Assembly (NCBI RefSeq): GCF_004339665.1
Contig: NZ_SMMU01000005.1
Location: forward strand, 124,001-188,000
DNA from: Azotobacter chroococcum
GTDB taxonomy: Bacteria; Pseudomonadota; Gammaproteobacteria; Pseudomonadales; Pseudomonadaceae
Length of the DNA: 64,000 bases
Reading direction: 5' to 3'
A program made the position numbers and the translations under genes. Of the stretch, positions 55,828-64,000 are shown one piece after another. Positions within the stretch are counted from its first letter, which is position 1, and each line of letters opens with the position of its first letter. The notes beneath the pieces are model-generated. The model searched no databases and was not told the DNA's origin. It saw only the letters and a list, made by a program, of their open reading frames with translations.

Positions 55828-55851
55828 TTATACCCAGCCCCCCACCTCGGC

Positions 55852-57660
55852 TCAATGTGCGTAACGGCTCAGTTCGCCGCCGCTCAGCGCCCGGGCAACC
55901 GCGTTGTTGCGGTGGAAGCCGACCAGCAGCTGCTGCCTGGCCCGGGTAATGCCGACATAGAGCAGCCGCATCCGCTCGGGCAGCGAGCTGTCGGCTTCCT
56001 CGCCCTGGGCCACGAAAGAGGCATCGAGCAGCACCACCCGGGAAAACTCCAGGCCCTTGCTGCCGTGGATGGTCATGATCGCCACCTGGTCGGTTTCCGC
56101 GCAGCAGGCCTCGCCGCTACCCAGCCAGACGTGGGGAATGCCGAGTGCGGCCAGCGCCTCGCCCATCGCCCGGCCGGCGCCGCCGTCCGGATAGAGCACC
56201 GCCATGTCCTTCCAGGCCACGCCCTCGGCATGCCATTGCTGCAGGCAACCGGCGGCATGCCCGATCTCCCCGGCCTGCCGCTCGAAGCGCCGCACCACCG
56301 GCAGCGGCCCCGACACCCCGGCCGCCTGCGGTTCGACCAGCGGAATGTCGCCCTTGCCTTCGGGCAGATGATCCCTGGCCAGACAGCAGGCGAACTCGAG
56401 GATTTCCCGGGTATTGCGGTAGTCGAGGCACAGCACGCTGCTACGGCCCCGGGCCTGGATGCCGACGCTGGCCAGGCTGAAGCCCAGCGCCGAGCGCTTC
56501 CTGTAGATCGCCTGGGCATCGTCGTAGAGCAGCAGCAGCGAATTGCTGTGCGGATCGACCATCCGGGCCAGCAGACGCAGCCATTCCGGCTCGAAATCGT
56601 GCCCCTCGTCGATCAGCAGGGCGCCGTACTGGCCCCGCGGAATCTGCCCGCGCTCCACAGCGCCGATCACCGAGTCGGCCAGGCGCCAGTAGTGCTCGTC
56701 CTCGCCCTCCAGCACCTCGACCTGCCAGGTCTTGAGCTGCTGCTCGCACCAGTCGTGGAAGTGGTGGACCTGCACCCGCCCGCCGAGGCTGCGCGAGTCG
56801 ACGAAGCGGCGCAGCCTGGCCGCCAGGCCGATGTTGAAGCACAACACCAGGATCGGCTTGTCCAGCGTCCCGGCCAGTTGCAGGCAGCGGTAGCCGAGGA
56901 TCAGCGTCTTGCCGGAGCCGGTCGCCCCGTGGATGACCCGGTGCCCCTCGCCCAAGCTGCGGGCCAGCCGCTCCTGCTGCAAGTCCATGACCCGCGCACC
57001 ATCGGGCGCCGGCAGGCCGTCGGCGCCGATGCGCAGCTCGGGAAACAGGTGCCAGCGGATGCGCTCGATCTGCGCCCGCGTCAGCCGGCAGGGAAAGTCC
57101 GGCCCGGAGATCCGCCACAGGCGCTGGCGGAAGGCCTCGGACGCCGCCTCGCGCAGATCGTCCCGGTAGAGCACCTGCCGCTCCGGCAGCAGCCGCTCGC
57201 GCGCCTCGGGCGGGATGCCCTGCTCCACCTGGGCACGGGAGATATCGCTGAACACCAGGCCCCAGCCAATGGGGCAGGCCAGCCGGCCGGCGTCACTGCC
57301 CTCGCCCCGGCGCAAAGATGGGCTGCGCAGCAGCGTCTGCAGCGCCTGCACGGCGAACTGCCGCCCGAGAGCCAGAGGATGCGCCAGCTCCCGGCGCCCC
57401 TCGGCGGTTTCCAGGATGCAGGTGGCGCGGGACATCCGCTTGAGGCTGCCCGCCGTCCAGTCGCGCACCTCGAGGAACAGCAGGCCGTGTTCGGGATGCA
57501 GGACGATGAAATCGGGCTGGCGCTGTTCCCCGCCGGAAGGCAGGCCGCACCAGACCAGGCAGTCGTCGGCGAGGCTGTCCTGCAGGGCGCGGGCGACCTG
57601 CCGCTGCCCCGCCGTCAGGCGGGCAAGGCAGGCGCCGAGCGGCGGAATGAATACGGCCAT
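55852..57660 (-). CDS. NERD-domain UvrD/Rep-like helicase
   Basis: 602 residues. An N-terminal NERD-like nuclease-related domain (about 15-110) is followed by a superfamily 1 helicase: Q-motif region VMDLQQERLARSLGEG, Walker A GATGSGKT (245-252), Walker B LLIDEGHD, YDDAQAIYRKR, LDYRNTREI, TIHGSKGLEF and a late VGITRARQQL. In NERD the expected metal-site ExK is EVR here (Asp50, Glu64 and Arg66), so nuclease activity may be lost. Function is probably DNA repair. It is divergent from the dehydrogenase at 57854. Confidence 0.88.
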   Translation of the reverse strand: MAVFIPPLGACLARLTAGQRQVARALQDSLADDCLVWCGLPSGGEQRQPDFIVLHPEHGLLFLEVRDWTAGSLKRMSRATCILETAEGRRELAHPLALGRQFAVQALQTLLRSPSLRRGEGSDAGRLACPIGWGLVFSDISRAQVEQGIPPEARERLLPERQVLYRDDLREAASEAFRQRLWRISGPDFPCRLTRAQIERIRWHLFPELRIGADGLPAPDGARVMDLQQERLARSLGEGHRVIHGATGSGKTLILGYRCLQLAGTLDKPILVLCFNIGLAARLRRFVDSRSLGGRVQVHHFHDWCEQQLKTWQVEVLEGEDEHYWRLADSVIGAVERGQIPRGQYGALLIDEGHDFEPEWLRLLARMVDPHSNSLLLLYDDAQAIYRKRSALGFSLASVGIQARGRSSVLCLDYRNTREILEFACCLARDHLPEGKGDIPLVEPQAAGVSGPLPVVRRFERQAGEIGHAAGCLQQWHAEGVAWKDMAVLYPDGGAGRAMGEALAALGIPHVWLGSGEACCAETDQVAIMTIHGSKGLEFSRVVLLDASFVAQGEEADSSLPERMRLLYVGITRARQQLLVGFHRNNAVARALSGGELSRYAH

Positions 57661-57853
57661 GGCGGCTCCCGGTATCCGGTGGCGACGGATTCCGCCCGGG
57701 CGGGGCGGGACGAAAGCCGCCCATGGTAGAGGATTTCTCGCACGAACGTCTCACTTCGCCACCGGCTCGCTTCCGGCTCAATGCCCTGCCGACCGTGGCG
57801 GCCCCGGACGCTCTCTGCTAGAAATCGGCCTCCCCCGCCAAGGAATCACCGCC

Positions 57854-58831
57854 ATGCACATCGTCATCCCCGACGATTACCAGGACGCCATCCGCCGCCT
57901 CGACTGCTTCGCCCGGCTGCGCGACTCCGGCCACAGCGTCGAGATCTTCCACGACGCCGAGAGCGATCCGCAGCGCCTCGCCGAGCGCTTCGCCAGCGCC
58001 GACGCGCTGGTGCTGACCCGCGAGCGCACGCGCATCGACGAAGCCCTGCTGGTCCGCCTGCCCAGACTCAGGCTGATCAGCCAGACCGGCAGGATCGCCG
58101 CCCACCTCGACCTCGACGCCTGCACCCGCCACGGCGTCGCCGTGGCCGAGGGGCGCGGCTCGCCGGTCGCCCCGGCGGAACTGGCCTGGGCGCTGATCCT
58201 CAACGCCCGCCGCCAGCTGCTGCCGGCCATCGCCGCCTTCCACGAAGGCCGCTGGCAGACCAACCTCGGCGAGCGCCTCGCCGGGCTGACCCTGGGCATC
58301 TGGGGCTACGGCAAGATCGGCCAGCGCCTGGCCCGCTACGCCCAGGCCTTCGAGATGCCGGTACTGGTCTGGGGCAGCGAGGCCTCGCGCCAGGCCGCCG
58401 TCGCCCATGGCCACCGCGCCGCTGCATTCCGCGAGGCCTTCTTCGCCGAGGCCGACGTGCTCAGCCTCAACCTGCGCCTGGCGCCCGCCACCCGGCACAT
58501 TGTCGGCTTCGACGACCTAGCGCGGATGAAGCTCGACGCCCTCCTGGTCAACGTCAGCCGCGCCGAACTGATCGCCCCCGGCGCCCTGCTCCGCGCCCTG
58601 GACGCCGGCCATCCCGGCTTCGCCGCCCTCGACGTGTTCGAGCAGGAACCGATCCTCGATCCCGCCCACCCGCTGCTGAACCACCCGCGGCTGCTCTGCA
58701 CCCCGCACCTGGGCTACGTCGAGAAGCACAGCTACGAGCTGTACTTCGGCGACGCCTTCGACAACCTGCTGGCGTTCTTCGCCGGCGAGCCGCGCAACCT
58801 GGCCAATCCGCAGGTGCTGGCGGGGCACTAG
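57854..58831 (+). CDS. D-2-hydroxyacid dehydrogenase family protein
   Basis: 325 residues. The NAD(P)-binding Rossmann fold is visible as GIWGYGKIGQRLARYAQ (about 148-164). Catalytic residues are Arg in VNVSRAELI, Glu in FEQEPILD and His in TPHLGYV, the standard set for reducing 2-keto acids to D-2-hydroxy acids. The sequence resembles phosphoglycerate/glyoxylate reductase-like members but the substrate cannot be fixed. The start at 57854 was chosen because longer upstream frames are only a helicase-gene shadow. The flanking 58832-59001 holds no gene that I can see. Confidence 0.88.
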   Translation: MHIVIPDDYQDAIRRLDCFARLRDSGHSVEIFHDAESDPQRLAERFASADALVLTRERTRIDEALLVRLPRLRLISQTGRIAAHLDLDACTRHGVAVAEGRGSPVAPAELAWALILNARRQLLPAIAAFHEGRWQTNLGERLAGLTLGIWGYGKIGQRLARYAQAFEMPVLVWGSEASRQAAVAHGHRAAAFREAFFAEADVLSLNLRLAPATRHIVGFDDLARMKLDALLVNVSRAELIAPGALLRALDAGHPGFAALDVFEQEPILDPAHPLLNHPRLLCTPHLGYVEKHSYELYFGDAFDNLLAFFAGEPRNLANPQVLAGH

Positions 58832-59001
58832 GCGTACGAGGGCTCCGCCCTTTCATGCATGGGAAACATCCGCATGGATGCAGAAGGCCAAAGCCGAGGA
58901 GCCGGGAAGAAGGAAGTTGGCCAAGATGCCAGCTTCCCCCAGCGGGGAGAGGGTGTTGAAAGACATTCCGCTCCGTTGCCCCCTTGGGCAAGACCAACCG
59001 T

Positions 59002-59658
59002 TCAGGGGACTGATCGGGTATTGCACTCAATCTTCGCGATCGACTTCATGATGCTGCCTGCAGTCAATTTGAAGGCAGGAAATATATCCACTCCGGCGCT
59101 TCTCAAACCCTTCGCCGTCCACTTATTGCAAGTATTCATCAGGTGATATTCACCCACCCCCTTGTAAAACTGGCTATCCCCATAGATGCCATCTCCCAAC
59201 CTGCGTATTTCCCCCCTTTCATCCTTGTAAAAACTGCCTTCGATAAAGTCCACCAATGATCGAAGCTCGCCATCGGTGAGACACAACTTCGCCATCTCAT
59301 GGCCGGAAAAGTACTCATCGGCCGCAACCGGCACAGCAACCACATGCATCACAGACTCGCTCGGCCAGAGTATTGCCTTCAGCATTAGCCTTGAGGTGAC
59401 CTCTTCAGCCTGATAAAATCCCTCGTCCCCCCAGCCAAACTCGATATAGGCCGTGTTTCCAAACCGCTTCTCCAGTTCCGGAAGCCGTCTTTGCACATCG
59501 TCTGCCGGAAGAACGAAGCCCGTATGCCATCCATGACTCACTATATATATTTCGTTATCCCCCTTCCCCGCACTGCCCTCTAAAGAGGGAACCACGGCTG
59601 GTTTCACCGAACATCCCGCGATAAGCATCAGCAGTATCACCGACAGAATATTCTTCAT
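59002..59658 (-). CDS. DUF2459/TIGR02117 lipoprotein, atypical base composition
   Basis: 218 residues. A lipoprotein signal (LMLIAGC, Cys at about 16) leads into the DUF2459 domain: VSHGWHTGFVL, IEFGWGDEGFYQ, and YHLMNTCNKWTAKGLR near the end. The HGWHTG and NTCN elements look like a catalytic or metal site; the family is often found near urease genes but no function is known. GC content is obviously lower than the flanks, with AT-ending codons, which suggests recent acquisition. No mobile element is attached. The flanking 58832-59001 and 59659-59819 contain no detectable genes. Confidence 0.83.
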   Translation of the reverse strand: MKNILSVILLMLIAGCSVKPAVVPSLEGSAGKGDNEIYIVSHGWHTGFVLPADDVQRRLPELEKRFGNTAYIEFGWGDEGFYQAEEVTSRLMLKAILWPSESVMHVVAVPVAADEYFSGHEMAKLCLTDGELRSLVDFIEGSFYKDERGEIRRLGDGIYGDSQFYKGVGEYHLMNTCNKWTAKGLRSAGVDIFPAFKLTAGSIMKSIAKIECNTRSVP

Positions 59659-59819
59659 GGCATGGCTTTCATGAGCGGTACTTCAGCATAAGACACGGAC
59701 AACCCCGGAGCGCTACGGCCTTCCCGGCCGCTCCGCCATGAGCACACCGCTACATCCAGGCCGGAACGCGGGTGCCAGCGCGGTTCCCGCCGCCGCCGTG
59801 GCGGCTTATCATGCCGGCC

Positions 59820-61190
59820 ATGCTCACCGATCCCTTCCAACGCCTCGGCCTCGACCGGGAAATCCTCACCGTCAGCCAGCTCAACGGCCGCGCCCGCCTG
59901 CTGCTGGAGGACGTGTTCGCCCAGGTCTGGGTCGAGGGCGAGATCTCCAACCTCGCCCGTCCGGCCTCCGGCCACCTCTACTTCACCCTCAAGGACCGCC
60001 AGGCCCAGGTGCGCTGCGCGCTATTCCGGCAGAACGCCCTGCGCGTGCGCGAGATCCTGCGCGACGGGCTGGCGGTGCGGGTGCGCGGCAAGGTCTCGCT
60101 GTACGAGGGGCGCGGCGATTTCCAGCTGATCCTCGACCTGGTCGAGCCGGCCGGCGACGGCGCCCTGCGCCTGGCCTTCGAAGCGCTCAAGGAAAAGCTC
60201 GCCGCCGAAGGCCTGTTCGCCGCCGGGCGCAAGCGTCCGCTGCCGGCCCATCCGCAGCGCATCGGCATCGTCAGCTCGCCGACCGGCGCGGTGATCCGCG
60301 ACATCGTCTCGGTATTCCGCCGCCGCGCGCCGCAGGTCGAGCTGACCCTGGTGCCCACGGCGGTGCAGGGCCGCGAGGCGGTCGCACAGATCGTCCACGC
60401 CCTCGAGCTGGCCGACCGCCAAGGCTTCGACGCGCTGATCCTGGCCCGCGGCGGCGGCTCGCTGGAGGACCTCTGGTGCTTCAACGAGGAGGCCGTGGCC
60501 CGCGCCGTCGCCGCCTGCGCGACGCCGCTGGTCAGCGCCGTCGGCCACGAGACCGACGTGACCATCGCCGACTTCGTCGCCGACCTGCGCGCGCCGACCC
60601 CCTCGGCCGCCGCCGAACTGCTGGCTCCCGACAGCAGCGACCTCGAACGCCGCCTCGACGGTCTGCAGCGCCGCCTGCAGCTGCGCATGCAGCACCTGCT
60701 CGCCGCCCGCCGTCTGCAGCTCGACGGCCTGCGCCGGCGCCTGCGCCATCCCGGCGAGCGCCTGCAGCAGCAGGCCCAGCGTCTTGACGACCTGGAGCTG
60801 CGCCTCAGGCGCGCCATGCAGCGCCGTCTGCAGGACGGCAGCGAGCGCCTGGCACGCCTCGACACCCGCCTCGCCGCCCGGCATCCCGAACGCCTGCTCG
60901 GCCTCCTGCGCCAGCGCCTCGAGCACCTGGGCGAGCGCCTGCCACGCGCCATGCAGGGCGCCCTGCGCGAGCGGCGCCAGCGTCTCGAAGCCGCCGCGCA
61001 GACCCTGCAGGCGGTCAGTCCGCTGGCGACCCTCGGCCGCGGCTATGCGATCCTCCTCGACGACCAGGGCCGGGCGATCCGCGCCGCCGCCCAGACCCGC
61101 CCCGGCCAGCACCTGCGCGCACGCCTTGCCGAGGGCGAGCTGGACTTGCGGGTCGAAGCCCCTCCTTCCCTCCTGCCGCAGCCGGACTGA
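59820..61190 (+). CDS. xseA: exodeoxyribonuclease VII large subunit
   Basis: 456 residues. With XseB it degrades ssDNA bidirectionally. N-terminal OB fold (VWVEGEISNLARPASGHLYFTLKD, split by its first strands) is followed by the catalytic region (RIGIVSSPTGAVIRDI, ARGGGSLEDLW, SAVGHETDVTIADFVADLRAPTPSAAAE) and a long Arg/Leu-rich coiled coil (about 270-380). The C-terminal segment VSPLATLGRGYAIL is conserved. Start is unclear (59811 or 59820, no strong Shine-Dalgarno); 59820 (MLTDPFQRLG) matches the family. The dipeptidase gene follows after four bases. Confidence 0.95.
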   Translation: MLTDPFQRLGLDREILTVSQLNGRARLLLEDVFAQVWVEGEISNLARPASGHLYFTLKDRQAQVRCALFRQNALRVREILRDGLAVRVRGKVSLYEGRGDFQLILDLVEPAGDGALRLAFEALKEKLAAEGLFAAGRKRPLPAHPQRIGIVSSPTGAVIRDIVSVFRRRAPQVELTLVPTAVQGREAVAQIVHALELADRQGFDALILARGGGSLEDLWCFNEEAVARAVAACATPLVSAVGHETDVTIADFVADLRAPTPSAAAELLAPDSSDLERRLDGLQRRLQLRMQHLLAARRLQLDGLRRRLRHPGERLQQQAQRLDDLELRLRRAMQRRLQDGSERLARLDTRLAARHPERLLGLLRQRLEHLGERLPRAMQGALRERRQRLEAAAQTLQAVSPLATLGRGYAILLDDQGRAIRAAAQTRPGQHLRARLAEGELDLRVEAPPSLLPQPD

Positions 61191-61194
61191 ACCG

Positions 61195-61959
61195 ATGAAC
61201 GAGCCGAACCGGGCGATCCCGGCCTTCGCCGAACCCGACTGGGCGCAGGTCGCCCGCATCCCCGTGGCCGAATGCGGCGAGGCGCTGAGCAGCCTGCGCC
61301 TGGCCCCCGCACTGCGGATCTACCCGGCCTACCGCCATCTCGGCATCCCCCAGGCGGTCGACGACTGCCAGGTGCGCCAGGAGGTCTTCGAGCGCCTTCT
61401 GCGCGCCGCCGAATGCCTGCCCGCCGGCCTGGTGCTGGTGGTGCTCGACGGCTGGCGGCCGATCGCCGTGCAGCAGCATCTGTACCGCACCCTGGAAGCG
61501 GCCATGGCCCGCCATCATCCGCAGACCGACGCGGCGACCCTGCAGCGCCTGACCCGCCAGTTCGTCTCGCCGCCCAGCAGCGATCCAGAGGCGCCGAGCC
61601 CGCACCTGACCGGCGGCGCGGTGGACGTGACCCTCTGCGACGCCCAGGGCCGCTGGCTGGACATGGGCTCGCGCTTCGACGAGGTCGGCCCGCGCTCGTT
61701 CAGCGCCCACTACGAGAGCGCGGCCGCCGGCGACAGCGTTGCGCTGGCGATCCGCGACCACCGCCGCCTGCTGCACAACGCCATGCTCGCGGCCGGCTTC
61801 AGCAACCTGCCGAGCGAGTGGTGGCACTACGACTACGGCGACCAGCTGTGGGCCTGGTATCGCGGCCAGCCGGCGGCGCTCTACGGCCCGACCGCACCGC
61901 CGACCCTGGAAGGCCTGTGGCAGCAGCAACTGGCCGAACGCTTCGCCAGCCCCACCTGA
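61195..61959 (+). CDS. D-alanyl-D-alanine dipeptidase (VanX/DdpX family)
   Basis: 254 residues. VanX-type zinc peptidase (M15D). The zinc site is SPHLTGGAVDVTL (His and Asp ligands, about 139-151) and EWWHYDYGD (catalytic Glu and His ligand, about 204-212). There is no signal peptide, as in DdpX of E. coli, so it should act in the cytoplasm, recycling D-Ala-D-Ala. There are no vanH/vanA genes nearby, so it is not a resistance cassette. It starts four bases after the xseA stop and is followed by the M23 peptidase gene. Confidence 0.9.
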   Translation: MNEPNRAIPAFAEPDWAQVARIPVAECGEALSSLRLAPALRIYPAYRHLGIPQAVDDCQVRQEVFERLLRAAECLPAGLVLVVLDGWRPIAVQQHLYRTLEAAMARHHPQTDAATLQRLTRQFVSPPSSDPEAPSPHLTGGAVDVTLCDAQGRWLDMGSRFDEVGPRSFSAHYESAAAGDSVALAIRDHRRLLHNAMLAAGFSNLPSEWWHYDYGDQLWAWYRGQPAALYGPTAPPTLEGLWQQQLAERFASPT

Positions 61960-61980
61960 ACCCGACCGCCGGAAGCCACC

Positions 61981-62805
61981 ATGTCACGCCTGCTCGCCGC
62001 CTGCTGCGCCCTGCTCCTCGCCCTGCCCGCCCACGCCGACGGCTTCATCTCCCGCCTGCTGGACAAGCCGGTCCCCGGCGGCGTGGCGGTCATCGAGCTG
62101 GGCGACGGCCCCACGGCGCCGAAGGTGCGCTACCAGGACAAGCCGGTGCTGACGGTCCGCGAGGACGGCAAGCGCTGGCTCGCCATCGTCGGCATCCCGC
62201 TGGCGGTCAAGCCGGGCGAGCAGCGCATCGAGGCGGACGGCCGCAGCCTCGCCTTCCGGGTCGAGCCGCGCCACTACCGCGAGCAGCGCATCACCTTGAA
62301 GAACCAGCGCCAGGTCGACCCGAACCCGGAGGACCTTGCGCGCATCGAGCGCGAGCTGGCCGAGCAGACCGACGCCTACCGGCGCTTCGACCCGCGCCAG
62401 CCGAGCAATCTGCTGTTCGACAAGCCGGTCGCCGGCCCCCTCTCCAGCCCCTTCGGCCTGCGCCGCTTCTTCAACGGCGAGGAACGCAACCCGCACTCCG
62501 GGCTGGACTTCGCCGTGCCGGCGGGCACCCCGGTCAAAGCCCCGGCGGCCGGTCGGGTGACCCTGGTCGGCGACTACTTCTTCAACGGCAGGACGGTGTT
62601 CGTCGACCACGGCCAGGGCCTGGTGAGTATGTTCTGCCACCTTTCCAGGGTCGAGGTGAAAACCGGCGACGAACTGCCCCGCGGCGCCGTGCTCGGCCGG
62701 GTCGGCGCCACCGGCCGGGCCACCGGGCCGCACCTGCACTGGAACGTCAGCCTCAACGACGCGCGGGTCGATCCGGCGATCTTCATCGGGAAGTTCGAGA
62801 AGTGA
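61981..62805 (+). CDS. M23 (LytM) family peptidase
   Basis: 274 residues with a signal peptide (MSRLLAACCALLLALPAHA). An N-terminal beta-sandwich (about 20-110) is followed by a helix-turn and the M23 domain. The zinc ligands His and Asp are in HSGLDFAVPAG and His in HLHWNVS, with the partial GLVSMFCHL between. All three ligands are kept, so endopeptidase activity on peptidoglycan is expected. It reads on from the dipeptidase gene (21 bases), so xseA, dipeptidase and M23 form one transcription unit. Confidence 0.91.
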   Translation: MSRLLAACCALLLALPAHADGFISRLLDKPVPGGVAVIELGDGPTAPKVRYQDKPVLTVREDGKRWLAIVGIPLAVKPGEQRIEADGRSLAFRVEPRHYREQRITLKNQRQVDPNPEDLARIERELAEQTDAYRRFDPRQPSNLLFDKPVAGPLSSPFGLRRFFNGEERNPHSGLDFAVPAGTPVKAPAAGRVTLVGDYFFNGRTVFVDHGQGLVSMFCHLSRVEVKTGDELPRGAVLGRVGATGRATGPHLHWNVSLNDARVDPAIFIGKFEK

Positions 62806-62890
62806 GTGCGGACGCGGCAATCGAGCGAATCCCCGGCCCTGCTGCACGGACTACGGAGCGATCCAGAGGCGTCGCGCGTCCTCCAGCCAC

Positions 62891-63259
62891 TCAGTAGCGG
62901 TATCCGCGTGCGAGCCAGTAGTGCCAGTCGGCAACCGCCTCGCAGGTCGCCTCGTCGCCCGACTGGCACTCCAGCTGGCCGAGAGGCACCGCGAGTTCGG
63001 AATCGCCGTACCGCACGAGAACAAGAATTTCGGACATGCAGTCGTCCGCCTCCGCCATGCCGACGACCTGCACCACTTCGCCGACCTTCAGCGGCGAGAT
63101 CCTGCGCTTCGTCGTGCAGCGGGCCTTGAACGGCACGTGCAGCCGGTCCTGCAAGTAGCAGTGCCAGCCTATCGCGCATTCAACTTCGTCATAGGCATCC
63201 ACGACAATTTCGTCGGAAATGCGTCTTTCGCGATCGGGTTGCTCTGGCGTCTGTGGCAT
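62891..63259 (-). CDS. CcbP-like calcium-binding protein
   Basis: 122 residues, acidic. The pattern DEIVVDAYDEVECAIGWHCYLQDRLHVPF, then the Cys pair and short strands (KVGEVVQVVGMA, ILVLVRYGDSELAVPLGQLE), matches the Calci_bind_CcbP family, first described in Anabaena where CcbP binds Ca2+ during heterocyst development. Here calcium binding and a role are inferred only from the family. It lies just upstream of a convergent gap to the M23 gene and 55 bases downstream of the GNAT toxin gene, possibly as an accessory gene. Confidence 0.75.
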   Translation of the reverse strand: MPQTPEQPDRERRISDEIVVDAYDEVECAIGWHCYLQDRLHVPFKARCTTKRRISPLKVGEVVQVVGMAEADDCMSEILVLVRYGDSELAVPLGQLECQSGDEATCEAVADWHYWLARGYRY

Positions 63260-63314
63260 GGTTACTCCTCTGGGGTCGGCTGCCCCGAATGCCTCGCGAA
63301 CACCCAGGCAGGAC

Positions 63315-64000
<686 letters not shown>

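Noticed and set aside
58832-59001. Possible gene remnant upstream of the DUF2459 gene
   Set aside because: No frame with coding character or similarity I can recognise; left as non-coding.

Overview
The window is a high-GC gammaproteobacterial chromosome segment and almost certainly comes from Azotobacter (Pseudomonadaceae). Gene content and order match, from memory, the Pseudomonas aeruginosa core chromosome from the gldG-like ABC operon through adk-ppc, lysS-prfB, recJ, thrC-hom-dsbC-xerD, rplS-trmD-rimM-rpsP-ffh, purT, purL, tadA, guaA-guaB and xseA. The decisive marker is the ferredoxin at 51641-52009. It matches FeSII (Shethna protein II) of Azotobacter, which protects nitrogenase from oxygen, and it carries the Lys14-Lys15 pair (mature numbering) described for that protein. 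No rRNA, tRNA, CRISPR array, intact insertion sequence or prophage was seen.

Layout. 1-9.9 kb: end of rlmA, a cold-shock gene, a three-gene ABC exporter operon with a possible attenuated leader, a DUF4197 gene, and a minus-strand run adk-tsaB-DUF72-extensin-like-rsmJ. 10-18.5 kb: ppc; a tightly overlapping envelope/ADP-ribose cluster (AIM24-type protein, lipoprotein hydrolase, membrane protein, macro domain); a DUF1704 putative metallopeptidase with a lipoprotein beside it; and a TetR regulator. 18.6-28.4 kb: lysS and prfB (with its programmed +1 frameshift), a DUF533 protein, an Old Yellow Enzyme, recJ, yaeQ, a membrane diguanylate cyclase and a CaiB-type CoA transferase. 28.4-37.9 kb: the threonine branch (hom, thrC), disulfide isomerase dsbC, recombinase xerD, a thioesterase, the rpsP-rimM-trmD-rplS operon and ffh. 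38-51.5 kb: a CcsA-like membrane protein, a CNNM/CBS transporter, purT, two Nudix hydrolases, an L,D-transpeptidase, purL, mltF, tadA and a Tat-exported multicopper oxidase. 51.6-55.8 kb: fesII with an AT-rich upstream island, then guaA and guaB separated by a 141-bp structured repeat. 55.8-64 kb: a NERD-helicase, a 2-hydroxyacid dehydrogenase, a low-GC DUF2459 lipoprotein, xseA, a VanX-like dipeptidase, an M23 peptidase, a CcbP-like protein and the end of a DUF1778-GNAT toxin-antitoxin pair.

Most of the window is conserved housekeeping: purines (purT, purL, guaB, guaA), translation (rpsP, rplS, trmD, rimM, lysS, prfB, tadA, tsaB, rsmJ, rlmA), DNA repair (recJ, xseA, xerD) and envelope upkeep (mltF, L,D-transpeptidase, M23 and M15 peptidases). 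The unusual parts are the fesII insertion with its AT-rich dyad, the MITE-like element between guaB and guaA, the leader of the ABC operon, and a few low-GC or accessory genes near the right end. Starts were corrected wherever a conserved N-terminus or ribosome binding site pointed to an internal codon.
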